58,246 bases of DNA from CAMLDH01 sp966250375 (GTDB taxonomy: Bacteria; Pseudomonadota; Gammaproteobacteria; Burkholderiales; Burkholderiaceae_D): NCBI GenBank assembly GCA_966250375.1, contig CBINHE010000016.1, forward strand, positions 1 to 58,246, given 5' to 3'. Made by a program: the position numbers and the translations under genes. The notes beneath the pieces were generated by a model. The model saw only the letters and a list, made by a program, of their open reading frames with translations, was not told where the DNA came from and searched no databases. Below, in pieces: positions 6,991 to 16,923 of this stretch. The number at the start of each line of letters is the position of its first letter. The first letter of the stretch is position 1.

Positions 6991-8390
6991 TAATGGTGTC
7001 CTTCATGGCTGGTCGATTTTCGGGCGTTCAGTTCGATATCCGCGGGTGAGTTCACGGCTGGCATCGATTGCCCGCCGGGCGCGCTGCTTCTGGCCGGTTC
7101 TGTCATGGGGCCGGTCCATTCGTAAGCAAGGCTTCCAGTCGGATGCTTGTACCAGCCCGGGTCATTGAAGTCGCCGGGCTTCTGATCCCTGCGTACCTTG
7201 ACCATGGTAAACATGCCGCCCATTTCAACGCCGCCGAACGGGCCCTGTCCGCTCATCATCGGTAATGTGTTGTCCGGCAGCGGCATTTCCATTTCGCCCA
7301 TGTCGGCCATGCCGCGTTCGCCCATCACCATGTAGTCGGGAACAAGTTTGTTGATTTTCCGGGCCACGCCGCGATGATCGACGCCGATCATGGTCGGCAC
7401 GTTGTGGCCCATCGCATTCATCGTATGGTGCGATTTGTGGCAGTGAAAGGCCCAATCCCCCGGCTCGGTTGCATGGAATTCGATCGCCCGCATCTGGCCG
7501 ACCGCGATATCGGTCACCACCTCCGGCCAGCGCGAGGCAGGTGGCGTCCAGCCGCCATCGGTTCCGGTCACAACGAATTCATGCCCATGCAAATGAATCG
7601 GATGGTTCGTCATCGTCAGGTTGCCGACACGGATGCGCACGCGGTCGCCTTGCCGCACCACCATCGAATCGATGCCAGGGAAAACGCGGCTGTTGAACGC
7701 GAACAGGTTGAAATCGAGCATGGTATTGACCTTGGGTGTATAGCTGCCCGGCTCAATGTCGTAATTGTTCAGCAGGAAGACGAAATCGCGATCGACGCGC
7801 ATGAAGTTCGGGTCCTTCGGGTGTGTCACCCAAAAGCCCATCATGCCCATCGCCATCTGCGTCATTTCGTCCGCGTGCGGGTGGTACATGAAGGTTCCCG
7901 GACGCCGTGCGATGAATTCGTAGACAAACGTTTTTCCAGGCTTGATCGAAGGCTGGGTAAGGCCTGACACGCCATCCATCCCGTTCGGCAGCCGTTGTCC
8001 ATGCCAGTGGATGCTGGTGTGCTCCGGCAGCTTGTTGGTGACGAAGATGCGGACGCGGTCGCCTTCGACCACTTCGATCGTCGGCCCCGGTGACTGGCCG
8101 TTGTAACCCCAGAGGTTGGCTTTCATGCCGGGCGCAAGTTCGCGCACTACCGGCTCGGCGACCAGGTGGAATTCCTTGACGCCGTTATTCATGCGCCAAG
8201 GCAGCGACCAGCCGTTCAGCGTGACTACCGGGTTGTAGGGGTGGCCGTTCGGCGGCATCAGCGGCTGTTGGGTGGTTGCATTGTCCATGAGCGGCGCTTC
8301 CGGCAGCGACGCGGCGCCGACCCTGCTGACAAGGCCAGCGCTGATCGCGACAGCGCCCGCTCCTTTGAAAAAATCCCTGCGTGAGACCAT
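6990..8390 (-). CDS. TAT-exported multicopper oxidase
   Basis: This 466-aa protein carries the twin-arginine signal SRRDFFKGAGAVAIS. All four copper-ligand blocks are visible: SIHWHGQR, MYHPHADE, HPIHLHGHE and HCHKSHHTMNAMG. The C terminus is rich in Met and His (GMADMGEMEMPLPDN, SHEGHH). By family it should oxidise Cu(I) or organic substrates in the periplasm. Its three-domain layout is shorter than typical plasmid CopA. AAAGGACG precedes ATG 8390. It is the enzymatic centre of the copper cluster, between the TolC-like gene and the cupredoxin. Confidence 0.92.
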   Translation of the reverse strand: MVSRRDFFKGAGAVAISAGLVSRVGAASLPEAPLMDNATTQQPLMPPNGHPYNPVVTLNGWSLPWRMNNGVKEFHLVAEPVVRELAPGMKANLWGYNGQSPGPTIEVVEGDRVRIFVTNKLPEHTSIHWHGQRLPNGMDGVSGLTQPSIKPGKTFVYEFIARRPGTFMYHPHADEMTQMAMGMMGFWVTHPKDPNFMRVDRDFVFLLNNYDIEPGSYTPKVNTMLDFNLFAFNSRVFPGIDSMVVRQGDRVRIRVGNLTMTNHPIHLHGHEFVVTGTDGGWTPPASRWPEVVTDIAVGQMRAIEFHATEPGDWAFHCHKSHHTMNAMGHNVPTMIGVDHRGVARKINKLVPDYMVMGERGMADMGEMEMPLPDNTLPMMSGQGPFGGVEMGGMFTMVKVRRDQKPGDFNDPGWYKHPTGSLAYEWTGPMTEPARSSAPGGQSMPAVNSPADIELNARKSTSHEGHH

Positions 8391-8405
8391 GAATTCGTCC
8401 TTTCT

Positions 8406-9818
8406 TCAGTGTTCTGCCGCCGCTTGGGCGATGGGCTTGGCGCGCATTGGCATCGTTGCGCCTCCGAGGCCGTTGATTGTTGCTTGCAAGTCGGTTTCCG
8501 CCAGCCAGTAATCGCGCTGTGTATCGATGGCCGCATTGACCGCGTTGATTTGGTCGCGTGCGTCGGCCAACAGCTCGAACACGCCGGTCAGCATGCCGTT
8601 GTAGCGCAACAGAACCTCGTCCGAAATGCTCTTGCGCAAGGGGACGATTTCGTCCCGATAGTGCTTTGCAAGATCATGGGCGGTGCGGTATGCGGAATAG
8701 GCTTCGCGCACTTCCGACCGCGCGCGGATGGCAATATCCGCAGTGCGATGCACCGATTGCATGTACAGCGCTTCGGCTTTGGCAGTGCGAGCATTGCCCC
8801 AGTCGAAGATGGGCAGTTCAAGCGTGACTTCATAGCCATTGGCGCGCGGGTTGCCGGTCTCGCTCTTGTTGGTGTATCCGGCATCCAGCACGTTGATGAA
8901 ACGTGTCGCTTTGCTCAATCCCAGCGCGCGGGCCGTTGCCTCGGCATCGCGCTTGGCCATTTGCACGTCCAGCCGCTGCGACATGGCCAGCGATTCCATA
9001 TTCGTCATTTCATTGGGACTTTGCGGTAAATCGGGCAAGCGATCCGGGAGCTTGAACGTGGTATTGGCGCCCCAGAGTCCCATGAGCCTGGTCAATTGTT
9101 CGCGAGCGGCGGTCGCGTTGTGTCTTGCACGCGCAAGCTGGGCGATCGCATCGGCATGGAACACCTGTTCGCGCGCTTGATCGAGCTTGCTCCAGTTGCC
9201 CACTTGCGCCATGCGGCGCGCGAGTTCAGCGCCGGCCTCTGCGGCAATACCGACTTGTTCCATATACCCGGCGGTTTGCTGGGCCGCGACTGCGTTGAAA
9301 TAAGCTCTACGCGTATTCGCGGCCAGTTGTACCGCTTCGGCCGCAGCTTGCAGTTTCGCTTGCTCAAAGCGCTGCCGCTCAATGCCGCTGCGAATCGGCA
9401 AGGTAAGCAGGCCGGCCAGATCGAACATGATACTGCGGTCGATTTCGATGTCATCGCCGCGCCGCATACGGCCAAACGAAAAGCCCGGATTACGCATGCG
9501 TCCGGCCTGCACCAGATCGGCCTCGGCCACGCCGAGCTCTGCCAGCGAAGCCTGCAAGCCCCGGTTGTTCATCAGTGCTATCTGCACGGCGGCATCGACG
9601 CCCAGATCGCGGGACAGCAATTGCTGGAGCGTTGCTTCAATAGTCGGGAGGTCACCGGAGGACTGTCGCTGCACAGTCTGGCCTGTACGCTGCATGGTCG
9701 CCGCTGATACGGCGTCGATGCCGCCGTCCGACGAAAATGTTGCGCAGCCTGCCAGCAGTAACGCAGACAAACCGATGGTCACCGACTTCACGTGTAACGC
9801 ATGTGCTTGAACTCGCAT
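8406..9818 (-). CDS. TolC-family outer membrane efflux lipoprotein
   Basis: This 470-aa protein has a lipobox signal (LSALLLAGCATFSS, Cys at about residue 25) and the two helical repeats of TolC/CusC-type channels. Markers are AVQIALMNNRGLQASLAELG and the second-half repeat around DVQMAKRDAEATARALGL. Such proteins form the outer-membrane exit of metal efflux pumps, but no RND or MFP gene is present here, so the partners must be elsewhere. It also resembles the OEPs found next to multicopper oxidases in copper clusters. AAGGA lies before ATG 9818. The gene starts 2 bp after the preceding gene ends. Confidence 0.85.
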   Translation of the reverse strand: MRVQAHALHVKSVTIGLSALLLAGCATFSSDGGIDAVSAATMQRTGQTVQRQSSGDLPTIEATLQQLLSRDLGVDAAVQIALMNNRGLQASLAELGVAEADLVQAGRMRNPGFSFGRMRRGDDIEIDRSIMFDLAGLLTLPIRSGIERQRFEQAKLQAAAEAVQLAANTRRAYFNAVAAQQTAGYMEQVGIAAEAGAELARRMAQVGNWSKLDQAREQVFHADAIAQLARARHNATAAREQLTRLMGLWGANTTFKLPDRLPDLPQSPNEMTNMESLAMSQRLDVQMAKRDAEATARALGLSKATRFINVLDAGYTNKSETGNPRANGYEVTLELPIFDWGNARTAKAEALYMQSVHRTADIAIRARSEVREAYSAYRTAHDLAKHYRDEIVPLRKSISDEVLLRYNGMLTGVFELLADARDQINAVNAAIDTQRDYWLAETDLQATINGLGGATMPMRAKPIAQAAAEH

Positions 9819-9820
9819 CG

Positions 9821-10144
9821 CTATTTTCCTTCGGAGGTGGCTTGCATGCCGTGAGGTGTAGACGCTGAAGCGGACGGCGGCGTTTTAACGTCGCCTGGTT
9901 CCTTGAGATGGCCCATATGGCCGCCAAGTCCTTGCATCTCATCGTTGGCAGCACGCCAGATTTTATCCGGCGACATTTTTTCGTCGGCGGCGACACGGTC
10001 CTTTTTAAATGTGGATCTATAGGTGAACGCCGGAACGTGCGCGTTTGGATCGGCCGGGTCGAACTGCGGACTCAACGCTTGGGCAGCGGCGGCAAACGGC
10101 AGCGTCGACAGCGCGATAACTGTTATCCAATATGCAAATGGCAT
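9821..10144 (-). CDS. Small exported protein of the copper cluster
   Basis: This 107-aa protein has a signal peptide (MPFAYWITVIALSTLPFAAAAQA) and a short mature part with DPADPNAHVPAFTYRS and a Met/His-containing tail (GGHMGHLKEPGD). It resembles the small proteins encoded beside multicopper oxidase and TolC genes in copper resistance loci, and I know no defined function for it. ATG 10144 is preferred because GAGGAAATC precedes it. A longer open frame reaches 10183 without a ribosome site. Confidence 0.7.
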   Translation of the reverse strand: MPFAYWITVIALSTLPFAAAAQALSPQFDPADPNAHVPAFTYRSTFKKDRVAADEKMSPDKIWRAANDEMQGLGGHMGHLKEPGDVKTPPSASASTPHGMQATSEGK

Positions 10145-10245
10145 GATTTCCTCAAAATCAATGGAATAAACGTGCGAAAGCACGTGACTTAAGCGTGAAA
10201 AGTCAGACCGGCAGGATCGAATCCGCCGCAGCCGAGTTCAGTGAA

Positions 10246-10680
10246 TCAGACGGAAATGCGCTTGGGAGGACGCTCAAGGCCGGAGGGGATATAGCCGGTA
10301 ACGAGCGGAGAGGAAGAATCAATGACCATCTCTGAATTGTTATGGCGCGACGGCCATTTCAAGTCCGATGGGAGAGCGGCGGCACCGAGACAGCATGCTG
10401 CACACGAGCTGCAGGAGGTGCCTGCATATTTACTTGCCGATGACTTCGCTGCTGCGACCGAGTGATCAGCCGCCGATTCATCTAGCTGGGTATTGCCCAC
10501 TGCCTCATGGTGATGATGGCCGGCATTCGCGACGCCGCCATGATGATGGTGATCAACAGATTGGACCGTTGAAAGCATCGCATGATGCGCTGTTGCGCAC
10601 CTGATGCTGACAGCGAATCCTTGCATGGGAAGTGCAAGGATTAACAGCCACAATAGTAATGTCTTGAGCGTACGATGCAT
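10246..10680 (-). CDS. His/Cys-rich exported protein
   Basis: This 144-aa protein has a signal peptide (MHRTLKTLLLWLLILALPMQG), two His clusters (DHHHHGG and GHHHHEA) and a Cys cluster (GTSCSSCAACCLG). The layout is like DUF2946-type small proteins found at the head of copper operons. Metal sequestration or sensing in the periplasm is an inference. As the first gene of the minus-strand cluster, it is the one nearest the promoter and the dyad at 10706. Confidence 0.7.
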   Translation of the reverse strand: MHRTLKTLLLWLLILALPMQGFAVSIRCATAHHAMLSTVQSVDHHHHGGVANAGHHHHEAVGNTQLDESAADHSVAAAKSSASKYAGTSCSSCAACCLGAAALPSDLKWPSRHNNSEMVIDSSSPLVTGYIPSGLERPPKRISV

Positions 10681-10705
10681 CTGGGCAGTCTAACATAAAG
10701 CTTTT

Positions 10706-10728
10706 TCACGAAAAACGAGGTTTCGTGA
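10706..10728. promoter_or_regulatory. Dyad upstream of the copper cluster
   Basis: TCACGAAA and TTTCGTGA are perfect 8-bp inverted arms around a 7-nt centre, about 25 bp upstream of the first copper gene. It may be an operator, but no known copper-regulator consensus was recognised. The rest of 10681-10972 holds no gene I can support. Confidence 0.35.
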
Positions 10729-10972
10729 TTCACATCAAGGCTGTTAATTTTTCAGAAATTCGCCTTGGATGTGGTTTCTTTCACGTTACAACGACACGCT
10801 CGGTCACCATAGCGACGATCTGTTTGGAATCCGCATCGTCCTGCCTCCCGTTTTTCGACCCGTATTACTGCAATGTGCAGATTGAGAGAGATTGAGAGGC
10901 ATGCGGCAGAAACCAACCAAGTCATCAGGCATCGAATGGAAATAGCTTCGATTTCCTTCCAGTACGGTACCC

Positions 10973-13144
10973 ATGACATCACAAAAACAAGCTTCCCTTG
11001 ACTTGATCGCCAAATCAAGTCTGTTTCAGCCTGGACGTAATTGCTGGCGCATTGACAGAGCGCAGCGATTCAGTCTGTTGATTGATGCCGATGCCTATTT
11101 TCGGGCAGTGCGTGCCGCTATGCGCGACGCGCAACACAGCATTTTCATCCTTAGCTGGGACATTGATAGTCGTACCCATTTGATTCCAGAGGGCGCAAAT
11201 GACGGCTATCCGGAAGCGCTGGGGGATTTTTTGCATACGGTGGTGGCCTCCCGCCCTGAGTTGCATGCCTATGTATTGAATTGGGATTACGCAATGTTGT
11301 ATGCACTGGAGCGCGAATGGTTGCCAGCCTATAAGTTGGGTTGGCGCACACACTGGCGTCTGGCTTTCCGGATGGACAGTCGGCACCCGATCGGCGCATC
11401 GCACCATCAAAAGGTGATCGTGATCGATGATGCGCTGGCATTTGTCGGCGGGCTGGATTTGACGCAGTGCCGCTGGGATACGTCTGAGCATGCGTGCGAT
11501 ATGCCGTTGCGGTGCGATGCCGACGGCAAACCGAACGGGCCATTTCATGATGTACAGGCAATGGTGGATGGCGATGTGGCACGCGGGCTTGGTGAACTGG
11601 TACGCATGCGCTGGAAACGCGCGACCGGGCAGAACACGGTTGGCTATTGCGAACAGACGCATGACCTCTGGCCTGTCGAGGTTGCGCCTGATTTGCGCGA
11701 TATCGATATTGCGATTTCTCGCACCGAGCCCGCATTTGAAGGATACCCTGGTGTGCACGAGGTGCGGCAATTGCATCTTGATGCAATTGCCGCGGCACAG
11801 CGTCATTTGTTCTTCGAGAACCAGTATTTCACGTCAGGGCTGATCGGCGATGCGCTGTCCGCCCGGCTGAGCGAGTCGGACGGGCCGGAAGTGCTTGTTG
11901 TGTCGCCGCAAACGCAAAGCGGCTGGCTGGAAGAGGCGACCATGGGCGTGCTGCGCGCCCGCTTGCATCGACGCCTGAAGGCGGCGGATCAATATGAGCG
12001 TTATCGTTTGTACAGTCCCTACATTCCGGGATTGGGCCAGGGATGCCTGAATGTCCATAGCAAGGTATTTGCGGCCGATGATGATTTGTTCAGTGTCGGT
12101 TCCGCAAACTTGAGCAATCGGTCAATGGCTTTCGACACGGAGTGCAACCTTGCCATCGAAGCGCATGGCAGTCCGTATGACATCGCGCGCATCCGCCTGG
12201 CCATTGCGCACATGCGCAATCGTTTGCTGGCGGAGCATCTTGCCACTTCGCCGCAAATGGTGGATGCAGAAATCCATCGTTGCGGCAGTTTACATTCGGC
12301 GATACGGGCGTTGCAACGCCCAGGGAGATCCTTGCATCCGCTGAATCCGATCGTCACACCGGAACTGGATGCATTCATTCCGGATCAGGCACTGATTGAT
12401 CCGGAAAAACCAATCGAACCGGACAGATTAGTCGCGCAGCTCGTGCCGAGAGATGCCCGCAAACGCGCGCCGCGGCGTCTGATTACTCTCGGTTCCGTAG
12501 CGATCATGCTGGCAATGTTCGCCATCGCGTGGCGCTGGACGCCGTTGCGCGAATGGATAAATCTTGCTTCGCTGGTCGCTTTGGCGCGCGGTCTTGATGC
12601 GTTGCCTTTTACGCCGGTTGCAATCGTCGGAAGCTATGCGATCGCGGGCTTGCTGATGGTGCCGGTGACTTTGCTCATTGCCGTTACCGGCATCGTGTTC
12701 GGCCCGGCGTTTGGCACCATTTACGCGGTTGCCGGTGCGCTATTTAGTGCGGCCGTCACATATGGATTGGGACGCTGGCTGGGGCGCGAAACCTTGCGCC
12801 GCCTCCTTGGCTCACGCCTCAACCGCTTGAGTCAACGCATCGGCAAGCGCGGCATTATCGCGATGATGGTCGTACGCTTGCTGCCCATTGCACCGTACAC
12901 CATCGTCAATGTAGTTGCCGGCGCTTCGCATATCCGCTTTCGGGATTACATGATCGGGACCTTTCTCGGCATGGCGCCCGGCATCGTCATGACCGTTACG
13001 TTCGTCCATCATCTTGCAGAGGCGGTACGCAACCCGAGTGCGATGACCGTTACCATACTGGCAGTGGTGATCGGGTTGCTGGTAGGGATGGCGGTGCTGC
13101 TACAGCACCTGCTGGAAGGGAAAAAGGGCACTGGAGCGCGATGA
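10973..13144 (+). CDS. Phospholipase D / VTT-domain fusion protein
   Basis: This 723-aa two-part protein has a phospholipase-D-superfamily half at residues 30-430. The two HKD motifs are HHQKVIVIDDALAFVGG (from about residue 144) and HSKVFAADDDLFSVGSAN (from about residue 362). The C-terminal part, about 500-700, is a membrane VTT/DedA-like (SNARE-associated) domain with several hydrophobic helices and the typical GIVFGPAFGTIYAVAGAL and RLLPIAPYTIVNVVAG. The likely substrates are phospholipids or related phosphodiesters at the inner membrane, but the reaction (hydrolysis or transfer) cannot be fixed. Its end overlaps the next gene (ATGA), forming a two-gene operon. Confidence 0.88.
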   Translation: MTSQKQASLDLIAKSSLFQPGRNCWRIDRAQRFSLLIDADAYFRAVRAAMRDAQHSIFILSWDIDSRTHLIPEGANDGYPEALGDFLHTVVASRPELHAYVLNWDYAMLYALEREWLPAYKLGWRTHWRLAFRMDSRHPIGASHHQKVIVIDDALAFVGGLDLTQCRWDTSEHACDMPLRCDADGKPNGPFHDVQAMVDGDVARGLGELVRMRWKRATGQNTVGYCEQTHDLWPVEVAPDLRDIDIAISRTEPAFEGYPGVHEVRQLHLDAIAAAQRHLFFENQYFTSGLIGDALSARLSESDGPEVLVVSPQTQSGWLEEATMGVLRARLHRRLKAADQYERYRLYSPYIPGLGQGCLNVHSKVFAADDDLFSVGSANLSNRSMAFDTECNLAIEAHGSPYDIARIRLAIAHMRNRLLAEHLATSPQMVDAEIHRCGSLHSAIRALQRPGRSLHPLNPIVTPELDAFIPDQALIDPEKPIEPDRLVAQLVPRDARKRAPRRLITLGSVAIMLAMFAIAWRWTPLREWINLASLVALARGLDALPFTPVAIVGSYAIAGLLMVPVTLLIAVTGIVFGPAFGTIYAVAGALFSAAVTYGLGRWLGRETLRRLLGSRLNRLSQRIGKRGIIAMMVVRLLPIAPYTIVNVVAGASHIRFRDYMIGTFLGMAPGIVMTVTFVHHLAEAVRNPSAMTVTILAVVIGLLVGMAVLLQHLLEGKKGTGAR

Positions 13145-13884
13145 GTTTTCCTACGGAAACCTCGCCGCGACTGCCGCAAGTCGAGCTCGATCTCAACCCG
13201 TGGCCGCTTACCATTGCGACTTATAACATTCATGGCGCTGTCGGCACTGATCGCAAGTTTTTCCCCGAGCGCGTCGCCGCAGTGTTGCACGAAATCCGTG
13301 CCGATATTATCGCGCTGCAGGAAGTGCCACTGGGGGGCGCACAGATACGGAATGTGCTGGCACTGCTGCAAGAAACGACCGGCTTTTCCGCCGCTGAAGG
13401 GCCGACTTGCAATGATCCTGACCGGCGCTATGGCAATGCCGTATTGAGTCGCTATCCGATTGTCAAGACACGCTCGATCGATATTTCGTTCGGCAGCCGG
13501 GAGCCGCGCGGCGCGCTGGATGCGGACATCGATTGCCATGGCCATCCGTTGCGCGTGATAGCCACGCATCTGGGCTTGCGGCCTGCGGAGCGGCGCGATC
13601 AGATACGGCGCTTGCTGCAAGTGTTCGATACCCATCAGATGCCGGTCATTCTGCTGGGTGACGTCAATGAATGGTTTGTCTGGGGACGACCATTGCGCTG
13701 GCTGGTGTCGCATTTCCAGTCAGTGCCGGCGCCCGCAACCTTTCCGTCGCGCTGGCCAGCGCTGGCGCTGGACCGCATCTGGATCAGACCTCGGCATCGG
13801 CTGGTGCATGTCGAGGTGCATCGTACGCCACTGGCGCGGATGGCATCGGATCATCTTCCATTGATAGCGCATATTGACGGCTGA
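13141..13884 (+). CDS. Endonuclease/exonuclease/phosphatase family protein
   Basis: This 247-aa EEP-fold hydrolase has the metal and catalytic motifs in order: IATYNIHGAVG (Asn), IIALQEVP (Glu), the DPDRRYGNAVLSRYPI stretch, VIATHLGLRPAERRDQ (His), LLGDVNEW (Asp/Asn) and a C-terminal ASDHLPLIAHI (Asp-His). It has no signal peptide. Genes of this family commonly follow PLD-VTT fusions, and the 4-bp overlap supports a shared job in lipid or phosphodiester turnover. Confidence 0.88.
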   Translation: MSFPTETSPRLPQVELDLNPWPLTIATYNIHGAVGTDRKFFPERVAAVLHEIRADIIALQEVPLGGAQIRNVLALLQETTGFSAAEGPTCNDPDRRYGNAVLSRYPIVKTRSIDISFGSREPRGALDADIDCHGHPLRVIATHLGLRPAERRDQIRRLLQVFDTHQMPVILLGDVNEWFVWGRPLRWLVSHFQSVPAPATFPSRWPALALDRIWIRPRHRLVHVEVHRTPLARMASDHLPLIAHIDG

Positions 13885-13977
13885 CTGGAAGTGCAGCGTC
13901 GCTTGGCGAAACCAGGCTGTCGGCGTTGTGCAAGGCGCTGGAGCTTCTCAAACCCAAACAGGCTTGAGAGGCAATAT

Positions 13978-14058
13978 ATGGCGTCCATGCTAATGGCCAT
14001 CGAAGAAGAATATGCCAGGCTCGACGCCGGATTACAGGCGATGATGCGGCCAGCTTGA
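13978..14058 (+). other. Possible 26-aa ORF in the gap before phaC
   Basis: Between 13885 and 14313 I see only one ORF with a ribosome site: GAGAGG, 5 nt before ATG 13978. It encodes MASMLMAIEEEYARLDAGLQ plus six residues. It could be the stump of a longer gene. Nothing else in the gap is supported. Confidence 0.2.
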
Positions 14059-14313
14059 AGTACCGACGGATCGGAATTTTCGCTAGCCGTTAAGTGATGC
14101 AGCAGTCTCGGTGGTACTCGCCGCCAATATGGTGCTGATCGAATGATATTTGATGGCGGCGATGGATATCATGCAGGTTTCAAAGGTCAAATTGGATTCT
14201 GCCAGCCCGCTGCAATCCGGGAGAAAATCTGGCCGACTTTTTGCCGCATCCAAAGCAGCATTTCAAAAGGCCATGCAGCAGAAAGTTTTTTCTCAAATAC
14301 TTGCCATCGTTAA

Positions 14314-16122
14314 ATGGACCGACCCGCGACCGCTATACACGCTGTGCATCAGGACCGGAAAACGGCGAAATTTCCTGTTTCTGTGCTTGGTGCGGCAAGC
14401 GATATCGAACCTCCAACCTCGATCGATCGGCTGCTGCACGCCAATTTGGGGCGTGTCACGTTCGGCATTTCGCCGGCCAGTCTTGCGCTTGCTTATTTCG
14501 ATTGGGCTCTGCACCTTGCAGAGTCACCAGGGAAATGGCAAAAACTGGTGGAAAAAGCAGTGCGCAAATCGTTGCGCCTGGGCGCCTACATCGCCTATAC
14601 AAGCTCGGGCGTGCGAAGCGAGCCCTGCATCGAGCCTTTGCCTCAGGATCAGCGCTTTCGCAGTGATAAATGGCAACGCCGACCCTTCGATCTGATCCAG
14701 CAGAGTTTTTTACTGCATCAGCAATGGTGGCATAACGTGACGACCGGCATCGGCGGCGTATCGCCGCATCATGAACAGGTCGTGTCATTCATGGCAAGAC
14801 AATTACTCGATATGGTTTCTCCGGTAAATTTTATCGCGACCAACCCTGAAGTACTCGATGTGACCGTGCGCGAACACGGACAGAATCTGGTGCAGGGAGC
14901 GATAAATTTTCTGGAAGACCTGGAGCGTACGATTGAGGGAAAACCACCGGTTGGAACAGAGGCTTTCCAGCCGGGCCGCGACGTCGCGGTCACGGAGGGG
15001 AATGTGGTTTACCGCAATCGCCTGATTGAGTTGATTCAATATGCACCGAAGACGAAAAGCGTTCACGCTGAACCCATCTTGATCGTGCCGGCGTGGATCA
15101 TGAAATACTACATACTTGATCTGTCGCCCAATAATTCACTCGTAAACTACCTGGTGGGACAAGGGCATACCGTCTTCATGATCTCGTGGCATAACCCGGG
15201 CCCTGATGATCGCGATCTGGGGATGGAGGATTATCTTCGACTGGGCGTTCTGGACGCGCTCCATGCGGTACAAGCCATTGTCCCCAAGCGTAAGGTAAAT
15301 GCCTTGGGTTATTGCCTGGGTGGCACGCTGCTCGCGATTGCCGCTGCCTTCCTGGCGCAAAAAGGCGAAGACGCCTTGCACTCATTGACGTTGTTGGCGG
15401 CACAGACCGACTTTACCGAGGCAGGCGAGTTGATGCTGTTCATTGACGACAGCCAGCTCAACTACCTGGAAGACATCATGTGGAATCAGGGCTATCTGGA
15501 TAACAGGCAGATGGCCGACGCATTTCAGTTGCTGCGCTCCAACGATCTCATCTGGTCGCGCATCGTCCAGCAATACTTGATGGGGCAGCGTGCTCCCATG
15601 ATCGATTTGATGGCGTGGAACGCGGATGCAACCCGCATGCCTTACCGTATGCATAGCGAATATCTGCGCCGGCTATTTCTGAACAACGAACTTTTCGGTG
15701 GCCGATATAAAGTGGACGGAACATCGATCGTGCTCAGCGATATTCGGGTGCCGATTTTCGTGGTGACGACCGAGAGGGATCACGTGGCGCCTTGGCGATC
15801 CGTGTACAAGATCAATCTGGTTGCGGATACTGATGTGACTTTTGTACTGACGAGCGGCGGGCACAATGCCGGCATCGTGAGCGAACCTGGCCACAAGGGG
15901 CGGTATTTCCGTATAGCGCAACGCTTGGCCGGGGAAAATTATGTCGACCCCAATACGTGGTACGCGGCGACCCCGGTTACCGATGGTTCGTGGTGGCTGG
16001 CATGGGTCGACTGGCTGGCGGACAAGTCGGATGCAAACGTCCAGCCACCGGGCATGGGCGCACCTCAAAAAGGTTATCCTCCATTGGGCGTCGCTCCCGG
16101 AAGCTATGTATTAGAGCACTAA
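14314..16122 (+). CDS. phaC: Class I poly(3-hydroxyalkanoate) synthase
   Basis: This 602-aa protein has the N-terminal PhaC region (PFDLIQQSFLLHQQWW, HHEQVVSFMARQLLDM, SPVNFIATNPEVLD) and an alpha/beta-hydrolase catalytic half. Its lipase-like box is GYCLGG with nucleophile C334. The catalytic Asp lies in VVTTERDHVAPWRS and the His in GGHNAG. It polymerises (R)-3-hydroxyacyl-CoA on granules. Full length fits class I. The ribosome site before ATG 14314 is weak, and a start some residues downstream cannot be excluded. No phaA, phaB or phasin gene is adjacent, so it is an isolated copy. Confidence 0.93.
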   Translation: MDRPATAIHAVHQDRKTAKFPVSVLGAASDIEPPTSIDRLLHANLGRVTFGISPASLALAYFDWALHLAESPGKWQKLVEKAVRKSLRLGAYIAYTSSGVRSEPCIEPLPQDQRFRSDKWQRRPFDLIQQSFLLHQQWWHNVTTGIGGVSPHHEQVVSFMARQLLDMVSPVNFIATNPEVLDVTVREHGQNLVQGAINFLEDLERTIEGKPPVGTEAFQPGRDVAVTEGNVVYRNRLIELIQYAPKTKSVHAEPILIVPAWIMKYYILDLSPNNSLVNYLVGQGHTVFMISWHNPGPDDRDLGMEDYLRLGVLDALHAVQAIVPKRKVNALGYCLGGTLLAIAAAFLAQKGEDALHSLTLLAAQTDFTEAGELMLFIDDSQLNYLEDIMWNQGYLDNRQMADAFQLLRSNDLIWSRIVQQYLMGQRAPMIDLMAWNADATRMPYRMHSEYLRRLFLNNELFGGRYKVDGTSIVLSDIRVPIFVVTTERDHVAPWRSVYKINLVADTDVTFVLTSGGHNAGIVSEPGHKGRYFRIAQRLAGENYVDPNTWYAATPVTDGSWWLAWVDWLADKSDANVQPPGMGAPQKGYPPLGVAPGSYVLEH

Positions 16123-16234
16123 ACGCAGGACTTCCGATTGAGGCTACGCGGTCGACCGCGCAGAGATTACCGCCTCATTGGCGCCAGCGCCTGTTTGGCA
16201 ACATCCATTCATCCCTTGCAATTTCGATCTGGTG

Positions 16235-16663
16235 TTACGGCGACAGTTCAAGTGGGGCGCGCACGATGGAGGCGTGGCATTTCGCGAGCTCAGCAAAAAA
16301 CTGCAGACGCGTGGCATCGTCGAGTTTCACGACGTTGAGCCACTTGTTGAGTATCGCCAGCATCGACGGCAATTTGGCAATCAACTCCTTGCGTTCTTCC
16401 AGTGTGATCTTCGGCTTGACGCTCCAAACCAGATCATCCATTGTTTTGACGGCACTCTCCACTGCCTGCGGCTTTTTTTCCTGGATGCTGTAGGCAAGCG
16501 TTAACACCGGCACCCATTTCTGCTCCAGGAAAGTTTCCACGAACGCTGCCAGTTCGCCGGTACCGATGCGCAGCGCCACGTCATTCTTGGCGGCCTTGGT
16601 TGCCTGCACTATTTTCTCCTGCTGCAAGGCTTGCGTAATCGGTACGGATAGCGCGTTGGTCAA
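16235..16663 (-). pseudogene. DUF1631 internal fragment
   Basis: The 142 residues match an internal stretch of the long DUF1631 proteins: FLEQKWVPVLTLAYS, KTMDDLVWSVKPK, ERKELIAKLPSMLAIL, then a helix. Full-length members are several times longer, so both ends are missing. An in-frame TTG at 16663 has AAGGAAG before it, so a short protein may still be made. The in-frame sequence continues a few sensible codons upstream before a stop. It looks like a remnant stranded between phaC and feo. Confidence 0.6.
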
Positions 16664-16799
16664 TTCGACTTCCTTTTCCTTGATAAAGGTCGATTACCTT
16701 ATTCTTGCATAATATTGCTGCATTGCAATAACTATTTATTGCGAACGTTTAATATGATGAATGTTGTGTAGCAAGCCAGTCTTAATTGCGAATCTTATT

Positions 16800-16818
16800 A
16801 AGAACGATTATCATTCCC
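16800..16818 (+). promoter_or_regulatory. Fur box upstream of feoA
   Basis: AAGAACGATTATCATTCCC matches 14 of 19 positions of the Fur consensus, with an intact GATTATCATT core. It lies about 105 bp before feoA, in an AT-rich promoter region, which suggests iron repression of the feo operon. Confidence 0.65.
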
Positions 16819-16923
16819 ATGCTATGCTTAAACGTCTTGAGTTGATCACAAGTTTCTCGGTTTTAAGTTGTTCGTCAGTACCCTAGCGCGTAGCGACGTC
16901 TTGATTCATCCAAGGAAGCGACA

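Noticed and set aside
7538..7565. Hrp-box-like match GGAACC-N15-CCACCTG on the minus strand
   Set aside because: It lies inside the multicopper oxidase coding sequence with no gene start after it, and the final A is replaced by G. It is probably a chance match.
10752..11018. 88-aa minus-strand ORF between the copper cluster and the PLD gene
   Set aside because: It overlaps the start of the PLD-VTT gene and has no ribosome site or recognisable pattern.
14150..14695. 181-aa ORF overlapping the phaC start
   Set aside because: It overlaps phaC in another frame and shows no family pattern. phaC homology begins within the overlap.
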